Below, piece after piece: positions 35,075 to 43,906 of a stretch of DNA of 64,000 bases. The first letter of the stretch is position 1, and the number at the start of each line of letters is the position of its first letter. The translations under genes and the position numbers were made by a program. Under the pieces are notes generated by a model. The model did not search any database. It saw only the letters and a list, made by a program, of their open reading frames with translations, and was not told the DNA's origin. Where the stretch lies: assembly GCA_035516175.1 (NCBI GenBank), contig DATJAO010000008.1, forward strand, positions 1 through 64,000, read 5' to 3'. The DNA is from DASPSR01 sp035516175. GTDB lineage: Bacteria > Nitrospirota > UBA9217.

Positions 35075-36121
35075 TTATGTCGTAATCTTATCCAGTATGG
35101 GCATGTGGGGGAAAACCTCTCTTTTTACGAATATTGGAACTATCAGTCCTGCCGATAAAAGTAAAAGAGCAATCCATATGAAATTTTCACCATCCAATGT
35201 AGTAAATTTGAGCAAAATCGCTTTTACTAAACCCATGCTTATAGTGTTCATAAGATATATCGGAAAAGAAAATAATCCCAGTGTGTTCAATATCCTGAAT
35301 GATGACGTAACCGGGAGCCTTACGAAAGCATGAATGGCAGGAATCGCGATTAGACCAAGCCAGGTTGCATCTCTATCAGGATGCAAAATGAAAAGACCGA
35401 CCGCAAAAACACCCAGCCATAACCAGCGAAACTCATCGATGGCAAAGATATATCGTGTCCACGATGATACGATTACCCCTCCTAGAACAAAATACAATAG
35501 ATGATAAAAAACCTCATGCATTGCAAAAATATGGGGTACCGGCACAAAATGTATGATGAATGCCAATAAAAAGATGATCCATAGTTTGCGGGCTGTCACC
35601 AGCATAAGGAGAGGAACCAAAGCATTTAACAGAAACAGAGCGTAAATGTACCAAAGGAATGAAGCAGCGCTGCTATCCGTTGGAACATAAAAGACCTTGA
35701 GTATTTCACAAAACGATTTAGGCGGATTATCGACATAGAAAAAATGCATTGCCAAGACTTTTCCTATTGCTACTATTATAGAAAACAAAAAAAATGCGGG
35801 CATCAGTCGCATAAACTTTTTTCTGATAAAGCTTAAATAATCTTTCACGGAAGAGATGTCTGGACAGGTCAGAAAGAATACAACTCCGCTCAGGAACATG
35901 AAAAATGACATATGGAAGCTATATATATATTCTCTAAGCGTCTGATACCATGCAGCCTCGGCAGGAATTCCGACGGCGACAATATGCCCGGTAACAACGA
36001 GGAATATGGCTATCCCTTTTCCTCTATCTATATCCTCAAGCCTCTTTTTCCCCATCAACAATACATTATAACGAATATGGAAATTTGCTAACAACCCGAC
36101 CAGCCTATACTTGTCGAACAT
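35075..36121 (-). CDS. Acyltransferase family 3 membrane protein
   Basis: The 348-residue protein has about 10 membrane helices and the family opening RLEDIDRGKGIAIFLVVTGHIV (about 25-46, with the conserved Arg/Asp and catalytic-type His), followed by YIYSFHMSFFMFLSGVVFF (about 66-84). Such proteins O-acetylate (or succinylate) polysaccharides, moving the acyl group across the inner membrane. The ATG at 36121 has GAGGATG about 9 bases upstream; a start at 36055 would drop 22 residues but lacks a ribosome site. The AT-rich codon use differs from the GC-richer flanking genes, so this may be a later insertion into the locus. Confidence 0.88.
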   Translation of the reverse strand: MFDKYRLVGLLANFHIRYNVLLMGKKRLEDIDRGKGIAIFLVVTGHIVAVGIPAEAAWYQTLREYIYSFHMSFFMFLSGVVFFLTCPDISSVKDYLSFIRKKFMRLMPAFFLFSIIVAIGKVLAMHFFYVDNPPKSFCEILKVFYVPTDSSAASFLWYIYALFLLNALVPLLMLVTARKLWIIFLLAFIIHFVPVPHIFAMHEVFYHLLYFVLGGVIVSSWTRYIFAIDEFRWLWLGVFAVGLFILHPDRDATWLGLIAIPAIHAFVRLPVTSSFRILNTLGLFSFPIYLMNTISMGLVKAILLKFTTLDGENFIWIALLLLSAGLIVPIFVKREVFPHMPILDKITT

Positions 36122-36153
36122 TTCATTCCATCCTCTTTAATCCGATGGCAGGT

Positions 36154-37512
36154 TCAGGCTGTAATTTCGACAACCTTTTTTCTATTGAGTTGTGACCTGT
36201 ATACTAAAAATAAAACGAGCGCACTCTGGAACAGGTAGGCAATGAGCCGAGCAGCGACGAGACCAGCAGCCCCCCGATCAATTAGCAGCTCAGTCATTAT
36301 AATAAAGAGGAGGGCCCAGCAAAGATTCAGGAAAAAAGCAATCCAGAGACGCCCCTCAGCATTCAGCGACTGACTGACTGGGGACACTATCGCCACAAGT
36401 CCTGCGGTTACAATGGAGATAACCAGCACCGGCCAAGCAGGAGCAAAGCCGGCTCCATAGAGTGACAGCAGCCAGGGACTCGCAATTGATATAACCAGAA
36501 CCAGTGGCACAACCACAAAGGCATTAGCCAACACCGTTATTTTCAGTATCCGGCGTGAACGGGCGTTGTCGCCGGCCCCTACCGACTCCGCCAGCATCGG
36601 TAAGACTACCTGCCCCAGAAGGCCGGGGAGGAACATAACTAGGCCGAACCACTGGTTGGTGGCATTGAAGATCCCCATCTGGGCATAACCGCCGGGTTTA
36701 TTTACGAGTATAGCACTGCAAACCCATCCAACCGGCCCGAACAGTGTACTTGCCAGAACCGCAGGCAGGCTGAAGCTTTTGAGAACCGCCAGCTCCCGCC
36801 AGACGCCTGTAAAACTGAAAGGCACACCAGCCTTGGCTGCTTCTCGTCTCACCGCCAGATGGGTAACCAGCCAGCCAAACGCGCCGCTCGCTACCAGTGA
36901 CCAAACCGCTCCGTACAGACCACCGAGGAGAACACCGCATACCATGAAGATAAAAGTTGCGATGCCCGACTGCAGATTAACCCATGCAATGGTCCTGAAC
37001 GCATGGAATCCGGCGAGTGAGCCTGTCTGTGCACCATTCAGTGAGATCAGGAAGAAATACAACGCGCTTATCCGCAACAGACTGCTAAGATGTGGGGCAG
37101 CCAGGGTTTGTGATGCCACCCATGGGGCGAAAATAGCCAGGCATACGGCCAACAACATGCTTGAAGCAAATGACACGATGCCGGACAGGGCCATTATTCG
37201 GCCGGCCCGCTCTGAGTCTTTTTCGCGGTTTTCGGCAATGTGCTTGGTGGCCGTTAGGCCGAGGCCGTAGGCAATAATGGCACTCAGGCTCACTACAGTG
37301 CCCTGAATAATACCGAATTCTCCAAAACCTTCCTTGCCCAGACGTCGTGCCAACAGAATAGCAGCAAGAAGCGAGAGTCCGCGGGCCGAAAGTGTGCCGA
37401 CCAAACTCCAGAAAGTCCCGCTGGCTAGACGGTAACCGAGGGGAGATACCCGGACACGGGCCACAAACAGGGCAACGAATGGCGGCATATAACGAATAAA
37501 CAGCGTCTTCAC
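36154..37512 (-). CDS. Wzx-type oligosaccharide flippase
   Basis: The 452-residue membrane protein with about 12-14 helices fits the MATE/MVF-superfamily polysaccharide transporter fold. It opens with SGTFWSLVGTLSARGLSLLAAILLARRLGKEGFGEFGII, which is diagnostic, and continues with GLGLTATKHIAE. It flips the undecaprenyl-linked repeat unit to the periplasm for polymerisation. It starts at a GTG (37512) with GGAGAAG upstream and is 32 bases from the acyltransferase gene. Confidence 0.9.
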   Translation of the reverse strand: MKTLFIRYMPPFVALFVARVRVSPLGYRLASGTFWSLVGTLSARGLSLLAAILLARRLGKEGFGEFGIIQGTVVSLSAIIAYGLGLTATKHIAENREKDSERAGRIMALSGIVSFASSMLLAVCLAIFAPWVASQTLAAPHLSSLLRISALYFFLISLNGAQTGSLAGFHAFRTIAWVNLQSGIATFIFMVCGVLLGGLYGAVWSLVASGAFGWLVTHLAVRREAAKAGVPFSFTGVWRELAVLKSFSLPAVLASTLFGPVGWVCSAILVNKPGGYAQMGIFNATNQWFGLVMFLPGLLGQVVLPMLAESVGAGDNARSRRILKITVLANAFVVVPLVLVISIASPWLLSLYGAGFAPAWPVLVISIVTAGLVAIVSPVSQSLNAEGRLWIAFFLNLCWALLFIIMTELLIDRGAAGLVAARLIAYLFQSALVLFLVYRSQLNRKKVVEITA

Positions 37513-37536
37513 TTTGTTATCTTCTCCGTTCTCCGC

Positions 37537-38214
37537 CTAGGCGTATCGAGAGAAATTCGCCGCAGGTCGCGTGAGGCCCGTTTCGCCGAATAGGAATTGA
37601 AGCTTGTCGTGCGCCATAATCTCATAAGCAAAAAACCAGCATATTTTCACCGATTCTGAAAGCATCCAGTAAATCCGCTGTTTGACCTGGAACAGTTTAC
37701 CATCAGGTGTTTCCACTCGTGCCGGAATACAGGCAATGGCATATTTTGCATCACCGAAAACCCTTTGGGCTATTAGCCTGATTCGTCGCATATGATACTC
37801 AGAACTAACGAAGACAGCAGATTTCAAACCATAGTCATCCATGAGTCTCTTTGCAGCCAATATCTCGACATGGGTATCTTCAAAGTACGGTTTATAGGAG
37901 AGTCTTTTCCTCCGGTCATAAAACAGCGCAATCTCTTCGTCGGTGATTCCTTTGATATCTGAGAGTTGCTTTGCGGTGACAGGGAATACCTTCATGTAGG
38001 CCGGGACGATCAAATACCGAGCCCTGCATTCGACGGCAACCTGGCAGGCTTTCCGCCGGCGCGCAACAAATTCTGGACCAACTAAGAGAATCACGGCATC
38101 CGCAGGACGGGGCGAATCGGAATAGGCTAGATACCCCGGCAGGAGCAGAAGAATGACCAGCGCCAGCAGGAGGAGGATCGACAGAAGATAGCGTATAACT
38201 TTTTTTTCTCTCAC
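37537..38214 (-). CDS. YdcF/SanA/ElyC-type DUF218 protein
   Basis: The 225-residue protein has one N-terminal membrane helix (about 9-29) and a DUF218 domain: ADAVILLVGPEFVARRRKAC (about 38-57), ARYLIVP, DTHVEILAAKRLMDDYGLKSAVFVSSEYHMRRI (about 112-145). DUF218 proteins act in envelope and lipid-carrier polysaccharide metabolism (ElyC, SanA), with the biochemical role unresolved. It starts at a GTG. A decayed paralogue lies about 3 kb upstream in the transcript (40863-41447). Confidence 0.82.
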   Translation of the reverse strand: MREKKVIRYLLSILLLLALVILLLLPGYLAYSDSPRPADAVILLVGPEFVARRRKACQVAVECRARYLIVPAYMKVFPVTAKQLSDIKGITDEEIALFYDRRKRLSYKPYFEDTHVEILAAKRLMDDYGLKSAVFVSSEYHMRRIRLIAQRVFGDAKYAIACIPARVETPDGKLFQVKQRIYWMLSESVKICWFFAYEIMAHDKLQFLFGETGLTRPAANFSRYA

Positions 38215-38373
38215 TTGATCGATCGCCGATCCTGTAGCTTTTTTACGATTCCATCAAGCAGGTCATGCAACACGGACAAACCGTAAATATCTCTATTCAG
38301 AGAAATGACCAAACGGGCGCATGATATGCTCTTGTTTCGTTACGATATAATGAATACTTGCTGTCAGCGTAAA

Positions 38374-39342
38374 CTATAGCCACAGGTCACGTAGGGCACT
38401 CGTATATCCAGTTGAAAACCGGTTGTACCGAAATAGCAAGAATTCCCTGCCTACCGGTATGACTCTGAGCATCCGCTGACGGGGCAGATTGGCCCTGAAC
38501 AGCATGTGCCGGATCTTATGCCTGATCAAATGCACAAGTGTATCATTCCCGCCGACCCTGGCTATGATATGCCGATAGGCGACATCATATTTCTCCGCCC
38601 AAACGTTGAACACGTCAAACCCGAAACGCCTTGCACCGTCTGCTAATACCCGGAATGTCTTTTCTCTTGCTCCCACTTGATTGTGTTGATGTTGCCGGTA
38701 AAGCAGCAAAGGATCTTCAATCAGGCCCACACGCGCGACAGCGGAGACAATCAGGGCTAGCCACTCGTCATGGAGCCAGGAATCCGGAAAAGGGAGCAGC
38801 AAGTCGAGGTATCTCCTAGAAAACGCCATCGTCGCCCCGGTAACGACATTGTTCTTGAGGATGACCCTGAAACCGTCGCCACGGCGAACCCTGCGCTGCA
38901 AATCGCCGGTAAACCGCACTTGCTGCCAAAGCCTGAAATCCAGAGGCCGCTTCTTCGCATCAACTACTTCTGCATCGCTGAAAACCAGCCCCAATGGCGG
39001 ATTCCAAACGAATTCCTTTTCGATAGATGCGAGCTTATGGCAAAGCCAGACATCATCCTGGTCCGAACATACGATAATATCGCCGGAACAGTTCATAAAC
39101 GCCTTTTCAAAGTTCTTGGTGATCCCCAGGTTCTCCTCATTAATGATCAGCTTCACGGGGAAACCGGCTGCTTTCGCAAATTCACGAACTAATTGGACGG
39201 AACCATCCTCGGAACCATCGTCCACGACAACCAGTTCGTCGGGCCGGCGACCCTGCCGGGCAATGCTTTCAAGCTGCTCGCCGAGGAACGCCTCGCCATT
39301 ATAACTACACAGGGCAACGCTGATCTTTAATGGCTGCGCCAC
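38374..39342 (-). CDS. GT2 family glycosyltransferase
   Basis: The 322-residue GT-A enzyme opens with ISVALCSYNGEAFLGEQLESI, has the nucleotide-binding VVDDGSEDGS (about 40-49), the DXD-like SDQDDVW (about 93-99), and an HDEW segment (about 200) with a catalytic-type Asp/Glu. The closest relatives are rhamnosyltransferase-type enzymes of surface polysaccharides, but the donor sugar cannot be told. It starts at a GTG (39342) preceded by GAGGGGGG. Confidence 0.88.
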   Translation of the reverse strand: MAQPLKISVALCSYNGEAFLGEQLESIARQGRRPDELVVVDDGSEDGSVQLVREFAKAAGFPVKLIINEENLGITKNFEKAFMNCSGDIIVCSDQDDVWLCHKLASIEKEFVWNPPLGLVFSDAEVVDAKKRPLDFRLWQQVRFTGDLQRRVRRGDGFRVILKNNVVTGATMAFSRRYLDLLLPFPDSWLHDEWLALIVSAVARVGLIEDPLLLYRQHQHNQVGAREKTFRVLADGARRFGFDVFNVWAEKYDVAYRHIIARVGGNDTLVHLIRHKIRHMLFRANLPRQRMLRVIPVGREFLLFRYNRFSTGYTSALRDLWL

Positions 39343-39488
39343 ATACCCCCCTCTGAATCAGCCAAACCTTTCCTCAACCGGCCTTTTTGCAAGATTGCCG
39401 TGCGCAAGACAGCCCGCAGCACCAACCATAACGGAAGAAAGAGTGTGTCAGATATAAGCCTAGCAGGGAAACGCTCATTCGAAATGCT

Positions 39489-40784
39489 TTACGCCCTGTA
39501 ACAGAGTCCGTTATTTCCGCTGACCAGATTGCGCGAATCAACGATCGGAATGCCGAATGAGAGCAGATCCAGTGATCGGTATTCGTCATGCGCCGTTGCA
39601 ATCAGCAACAGGTCGTAATCACCCGTAATAGGCATGGAACGGCGCCCGGCGAATCTGGCATGTTCACGCGTTTTGTGTATAACAGGAATGAAGGGATCAT
39701 GGTAATCGACAATGGCACCCACCTCTTCCAGCTTTTCCATAAGTCGATACGAGGGTGATTCCCGGTCGTCGTCCACGTTGGACTTGTAGGCCAAGCCGAG
39801 GATCATGATACGAGAGCCCTTGACCGGTTTGCCTGCTTCGTTCAGAGCCATCATCACCTTGCCGATGACGTAGTCGGGCATTCCGGTATTGATTTCACCG
39901 GCCAATTCGATAAAGCGGGTATTGAAGTCGAATTCACGCGCTTTCCATGTCAGATAGAAGGGATCGATGGGGATGCAATGACCGCCGAGCCCCGGCCCGG
40001 GATAAAAGGCCTGGAAACCGAACGGTTTCGTTTTTGCCGCTTCAATCACCTCCCAGATATCTATTCCCATCCGGTCAAAGAGGATTTTCAACTCGTTCAC
40101 TAGGGCGATATTGACGGAACGGTAGATGTTCTCAAGAAGCTTAGCAGACTCGGCCACCCTGGTTGATGAGACAGGGACGGTCCTTTGTACGATACATTCA
40201 TATAGTTGCTTTGCCGCTTCGAGACACTTCTGAGTGTAGCCTCCCACCACCTTGGGGATATTCCGGACACTGAAGTTGCCGTTGTTATTCGGGTCCTCAC
40301 GCTCAGGAGAAAAGGCAAGGTAAAAATCTTCTCCTGCCTTCAACCCCGTTGTTTCCAGGATGCCTCTGACAAGCTCGTCAGTCGTTCCCGGATAAGTCGT
40401 CGATTCCAGGATGACCATCTGATTTTTTCGCAGGGTCTTGGAAATCGCTTTTACCGTTTCCACAACATAGGTCATATCCGGTTCACGATTTTTGTTCAGA
40501 GGCGTAGGAACCGTAATGAGAATACAGTCAACATCCTTCAAAAGCTGAAAATCCGATGAAGCGATAAATCGGCCTGATAAAGCATCCTGAAATCTCAAAA
40601 GGTCGATGTGATGGATATAGCTTTTCCCCTGATTTAACGATTCGATCTTGGCTTTATCGATATCGAAACCGGTCACGTTGAATCCGGCCTTGCAGAACTC
40701 AATGACCAGAGGAAGTCCCACGTAACCTAGACCAATAATGCCGACACGGGCCTCCCTGCGATTAATTTTTTCTATGAGGCTCAT
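39489..40784 (-). CDS. Nucleotide-sugar 6-dehydrogenase (UDP-HexNAc type)
   Basis: The 431-residue cytoplasmic enzyme oxidises a UDP-sugar C6 to the uronic acid in two NAD steps. Visible are the N-terminal fold GIIGLGYVGLPLVIEF (about 14-29), ILITVPTPLNKNREPD, LESTTYPGTT, FSPEREDPNN, the catalytic Cys in GPGLGGHCIPIDPFYL (about 256-271) and ILGLAYKSNVDDDRESPS. The SPEREDPNN and the HCIPIDPFYL pattern place it with the WbpA/TviB/WecC group, acting on UDP-GlcNAc, -GalNAc or -ManNAc. With WecB in this locus, UDP-ManNAcA is the likely product. GGGAGG precedes the ATG. Confidence 0.92.
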   Translation of the reverse strand: MSLIEKINRREARVGIIGLGYVGLPLVIEFCKAGFNVTGFDIDKAKIESLNQGKSYIHHIDLLRFQDALSGRFIASSDFQLLKDVDCILITVPTPLNKNREPDMTYVVETVKAISKTLRKNQMVILESTTYPGTTDELVRGILETTGLKAGEDFYLAFSPEREDPNNNGNFSVRNIPKVVGGYTQKCLEAAKQLYECIVQRTVPVSSTRVAESAKLLENIYRSVNIALVNELKILFDRMGIDIWEVIEAAKTKPFGFQAFYPGPGLGGHCIPIDPFYLTWKAREFDFNTRFIELAGEINTGMPDYVIGKVMMALNEAGKPVKGSRIMILGLAYKSNVDDDRESPSYRLMEKLEEVGAIVDYHDPFIPVIHKTREHARFAGRRSMPITGDYDLLLIATAHDEYRSLDLLSFGIPIVDSRNLVSGNNGLCYRA

Positions 40785-40862
40785 GTGTTTCCTCCCATGA
40801 CAAATTGCTTTTCTCTGAATCTATGAACGTATTCAAGAAAAAAAAGAAGAGTGGGAAAACTA

Positions 40863-41447
40863 TCATTTCTTTATGTATTCCGGGGCAATAAACATCCAGT
40901 CTGCCAGATCCATATCCCGGACCGCTGTCGGATTCCGTTCGTAACGGGTCGGATCATACGAGAATAACCAGGATTGCTCTGCTAAACCTTCTCGCAAATC
41001 ATATGTAACCTTCTCATTGATACGAAGAACTTACTATGATGGCTGTGGCAAGGCCCAGGTCATCCATTATTCTCTTTGCTTCCAATGCTTCAATATGCTT
41101 TTTTATAATAGGCTTTGTAATAGGCGAGCTGCCGTATTTTCAAGAGTTTTTTACTGACCTTAAAATCCGGGGTGAGGCGCGTAACAGCCAGCCAGACGCC
41201 ATCTCATGGAATCCACCTAAGGCCGGAACAAGCAGGTATCGAGCATGCCCTTCACTCAACAGGTCTTCAACTTCTTTTTCCCTCGTCTGATTATCACCAC
41301 TAGAAAGAAGCATGACCACATCCGATATAATAGGCCTGTCGGCGTAGACCAGGTAGCGAGGGGCATAATGAAGGAACAGCCTAACAAAAATTATTGATGC
41401 TGAGAATATCAGTACAAGCGATTTATTCTGTTCGGCATCCCTTTTCC
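40863..41447 (-). pseudogene. Decayed YdcF/DUF218-type gene
   Basis: Minus-strand translation in pieces gives an N-terminal membrane helix followed by YLVYADRPIISDVVMLLSSG and ARYLLVPALGG, ending in a stop. In another frame come HIEALEAKRIMDDLGLATAIIVSS and finally PTRYERNP.AVRDMDLADWMFIAPEYIKK. These align with the DUF218 protein at 37537-38214 (HVEILAAKRLMDDYGLKSAVFVSS), so it is a paralogue with at least two frameshifts and stops. The boundaries are approximate. Confidence 0.75.
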
Positions 41448-41451
41448 TGAA

Positions 41452-42121
41452 TCACTCAACGGTAACGCTCTTCGCCAGATTACGCGCTGGTCCACATCGG
41501 TCCCCTTAAGGACCGCGATATGATAGGTGAGCTGCTGGAGTGGCACCGAGAGCACCAGCGGCAGAAGATCCTCGGGCACATGAGGTATCGCAATGCTCGC
41601 ATCGGCCTTCCGGGTTATTTCATGGTCTCCCTCGGTGCAAATTACAATCACGCGACCGCCCCGTGGGATGACTTCCTCCATGTTGGAGACGACCTTGTCA
41701 AAATGGCGGTCCCGTGGAGCCAGAACAACCACTGGCACATTTTCATCGATCAGTGCGGTCGGGCCGTGCTTCATCTCGCCGGCAGGATATCCCTCTGCGT
41801 GGATATAGGACAGTTCCTTCAGCTTGAGCGCTCCTTCAAGCGCAATGGGATAACTCATGCCACGGCCCAGGTAGAGGAAATCCCGGGCGTGGTAAAAACG
41901 ATGTGCAAGCTTTTCCACCTTCCGGTCGAGTTTGGTAGTCTCCTCCATGATAAGCGGAAGATGCGCGAGGGCATTGACCAGCTCCGCACGACCCTGGCCT
42001 CTTCGCCCTTGATGGTGCAGATACCAGCCGAGTCGTATGCCCGGTACTCCAGCTTTTTTAAACCCTCGAAGATGATCGGAGTGGCATCTTTGTTGCCGAT
42101 ATATCCTACAATTCCGCACAT
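41452..42121 (-). pseudogene. glmS: glmS remnant with large internal deletion
   Basis: The ATG at 42121 opens MCGIVGYIGNKDATPIIFEGLKKLEYRAYDSAGI, the glutaminase start of glucosamine-6-phosphate synthase (the family has YRGYDSAGI). After about 45 residues the frame changes and jumps straight into the second sugar-isomerase domain (LPLIMEETTKLDRKVEKL, FLYLGRGMSYPIALEGALKLKELSYIHAEGYPAGEMKHGP, GTDVDQ). About 300 of 609 residues are missing. Near the end a missing base shifts the frame once more; the family tail ARNLAKSVTVE is still readable and stops at 41452-41454. The product cannot function, so the cell needs another glmS copy elsewhere. It is 3 bases from galE. Confidence 0.88.
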
Positions 42122-42124
42122 GGA

Positions 42125-43114
42125 TCAGGACGCCACCTTTTGCGTGATCTTCTGTTCCCATTTCCAGGCATCAGCAACGATCGACCGCAGGTCATTGTAT
42201 CGGGGCCTCCATCCGAGCAGATGCCGGATATTGTCCGCCTTTGCAACAAGAACGGCCGGATCACCCGGGCGTCGCGGCGCCTCCCTGACAGGAAAATCAA
42301 CTCTGGTGATGTCCTTCATGACCCGTATCACTTCCCTGACGCTGCTCCCATGGCCATAGCCCACATTCAGCACAACGGACTTGCCGCCGGACTCAAGGTA
42401 GGATAGTGCGTCCGAATGTGCCGCTGCCAGGTCCTCTACATGGATATAGTCGCGTATCCCCGTCCCATCTGGTGTCTGATAGTCCGTACCGAAGATGGAA
42501 ACCCCTTCCCTCATTCCGAGTGCTGTCTGGCAGCAGACCTTGATGAGGTGGGTTGCATCCGGTGTCCGTTGCCCCATGCGCATCAAAGGGTCCGCCCCGG
42601 CGACATTGAAATAGCGAAGCGCGACGTAGGTCATGCCATGGGCAAAGGCGGTGTCACGCAGCATCCACTCGCTCATCAGCTTGGATGTGCCATAGGGGTT
42701 GATCGGGATCGTTGCAGTGTCCTCGGATGCAACCCCCTGTTCCGGCATTCCATATACCGCAGCCGTACTAGAAAAGATAAAATATTCTACGGCAAACCTG
42801 CTGCAGAGTGTCAACAGGTTCAACGTATTGCGCGTATTGTTGCTGTAATACTTGAGCGGTTTCGCGACTGATTCAGGCGCCACAATGGAAGCGGCAAAGT
42901 GGAGAACGGCCTGAAAGCGGTGACGTTGGAAAACCGCCTCCGCTGCCGCATCATCGGCGAGATCGCCAACGACCAGTTCCACCCCGGGCACGACGGCATC
43001 GGCAGAACCCGTGGAAAGGTTGTCGTAGACCACTACGTCATGACCTTGCTCATGGAGCTGCCGGACAACGTGGCTGCCGATATAGCCCGCGCCGCCTGTT
43101 ATTAATATCTTCAT
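42125..43114 (-). CDS. galE: UDP-glucose 4-epimerase
   Basis: The 329-residue extended short-chain dehydrogenase interconverts UDP-Glc/UDP-Gal (or the N-acetyl forms). It opens MKILITGGAGYIGSHVVRQL with the NAD loop, followed by VVVYDNLSTGS, FHFAASIVAPESV-like text (VLHFAASIVAPESV), the SSTAAVYG motif with Ser/Thr, the YGTSKLMSE Tyr-x3-Lys motif (about 148) and ALRYFNVAGADP. I place the start at 43114, with GGGAG 6 bases upstream; the longer frame adds 49 residues foreign to the family. Likely role: supply of UDP-Gal or UDP-GalNAc for the repeat unit. Confidence 0.92.
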   Translation of the reverse strand: MKILITGGAGYIGSHVVRQLHEQGHDVVVYDNLSTGSADAVVPGVELVVGDLADDAAAEAVFQRHRFQAVLHFAASIVAPESVAKPLKYYSNNTRNTLNLLTLCSRFAVEYFIFSSTAAVYGMPEQGVASEDTATIPINPYGTSKLMSEWMLRDTAFAHGMTYVALRYFNVAGADPLMRMGQRTPDATHLIKVCCQTALGMREGVSIFGTDYQTPDGTGIRDYIHVEDLAAAHSDALSYLESGGKSVVLNVGYGHGSSVREVIRVMKDITRVDFPVREAPRRPGDPAVLVAKADNIRHLLGWRPRYNDLRSIVADAWKWEQKITQKVAS

Positions 43115-43342
43115 CTGATTCTCCCTGACAGCTGATATGATTTTGAATGTTCGACGTTCTGCGCAGGAAATAGTGGGTGCGCCCAGTGATTCTCTCCTGG
43201 AGAGGACCGACAGCCGGGAAGCTTTTGGCAATGCTCCGCCCTCTCGGTCACAGGGCTTCAAAAAAAGACCGGGAAGGCAACGGGCAGATACCCTTGTTAC
43301 GCCTGCGGATTGAGAGCGGTTCCGGAGACGGTCAGTCCGCCC
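43115..43342. other. Leader between the antiterminator gene and galE
   Basis: This 228-base stretch separates the RfaH-like gene from the first polysaccharide gene. It has no supported gene. As the first untranslated gap after the antiterminator, it is the natural place for a recruitment (ops-like) site, but no known ops sequence is recognisable and I see no clear terminator. Confidence 0.35.
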
Positions 43343-43846
43343 TTACGCCGCCTCGACATCATCCGCGCTCATTTTGACTGCCACACTTCTCCCGAGCAGT
43401 TCCATGCTCACGAGAAATACATGCTGATCTTGCTTCTGCTTCAACACTCCCCGAGCGCCCCGGAACACACCTTTCATCACCCGCACCGGCATCCCTTCCT
43501 GCAGATGAGGATAGATGTCGATTCTTTCCCCGCTTCCGAGAAGGATCTTCAGGGAGTCGATCTCTTCAGGCGCCACCGGTGTAGGATGTCCGGGAGCAAG
43601 CGAGATGAACATCACCGTACCCCTTGTTTTGATCACATTCTGGAATTCATCGGGTTCCGGGGCGATGGAGACGAAAAGATACCCGGGGAACAGAGGCACT
43701 TCCACCTGCTTCTTCCGGTCATTCCATTGATTCAGCCGGGTTACGGAAGGAAGAAAGGTCTCTATACCCTTCCGCCGAAGTTCGCCGGAAACAACGAATT
43801 CGTGCCTCGATCTTACGTACAATGCATACCAGTTGGTCTGTGTCAT
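43343..43846 (-). CDS. NusG/RfaH-like transcription antiterminator (UpxY type)
   Basis: The 167-residue protein has a NusG N-terminal domain: NWYALYVRSRHEFVVSGELRRKGIETFLP (about 5-33) and VPLFPGYLFVSI (about 49-60). A C-terminal KOW domain follows, with MPVRVMKGVFRGARGVL (about 117-133). Specialised NusG paralogues (RfaH, LoaP, UpxY) allow RNA polymerase to read through long surface-polysaccharide operons. It is the last gene before galE in the transcript and precedes a 38-kb run of same-strand polysaccharide genes, which makes that role likely. GGAAGG precedes the ATG by 8 bases. Confidence 0.88.
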   Translation of the reverse strand: MTQTNWYALYVRSRHEFVVSGELRRKGIETFLPSVTRLNQWNDRKKQVEVPLFPGYLFVSIAPEPDEFQNVIKTRGTVMFISLAPGHPTPVAPEEIDSLKILLGSGERIDIYPHLQEGMPVRVMKGVFRGARGVLKQKQDQHVFLVSMELLGRSVAVKMSADDVEAA

Positions 43847-43906
43847 AGCGGATACCTTCCGTAACGGTCCGATGCTCTAGAGCGTCCGGCCCGGCTCCCG
43901 GTTGCG

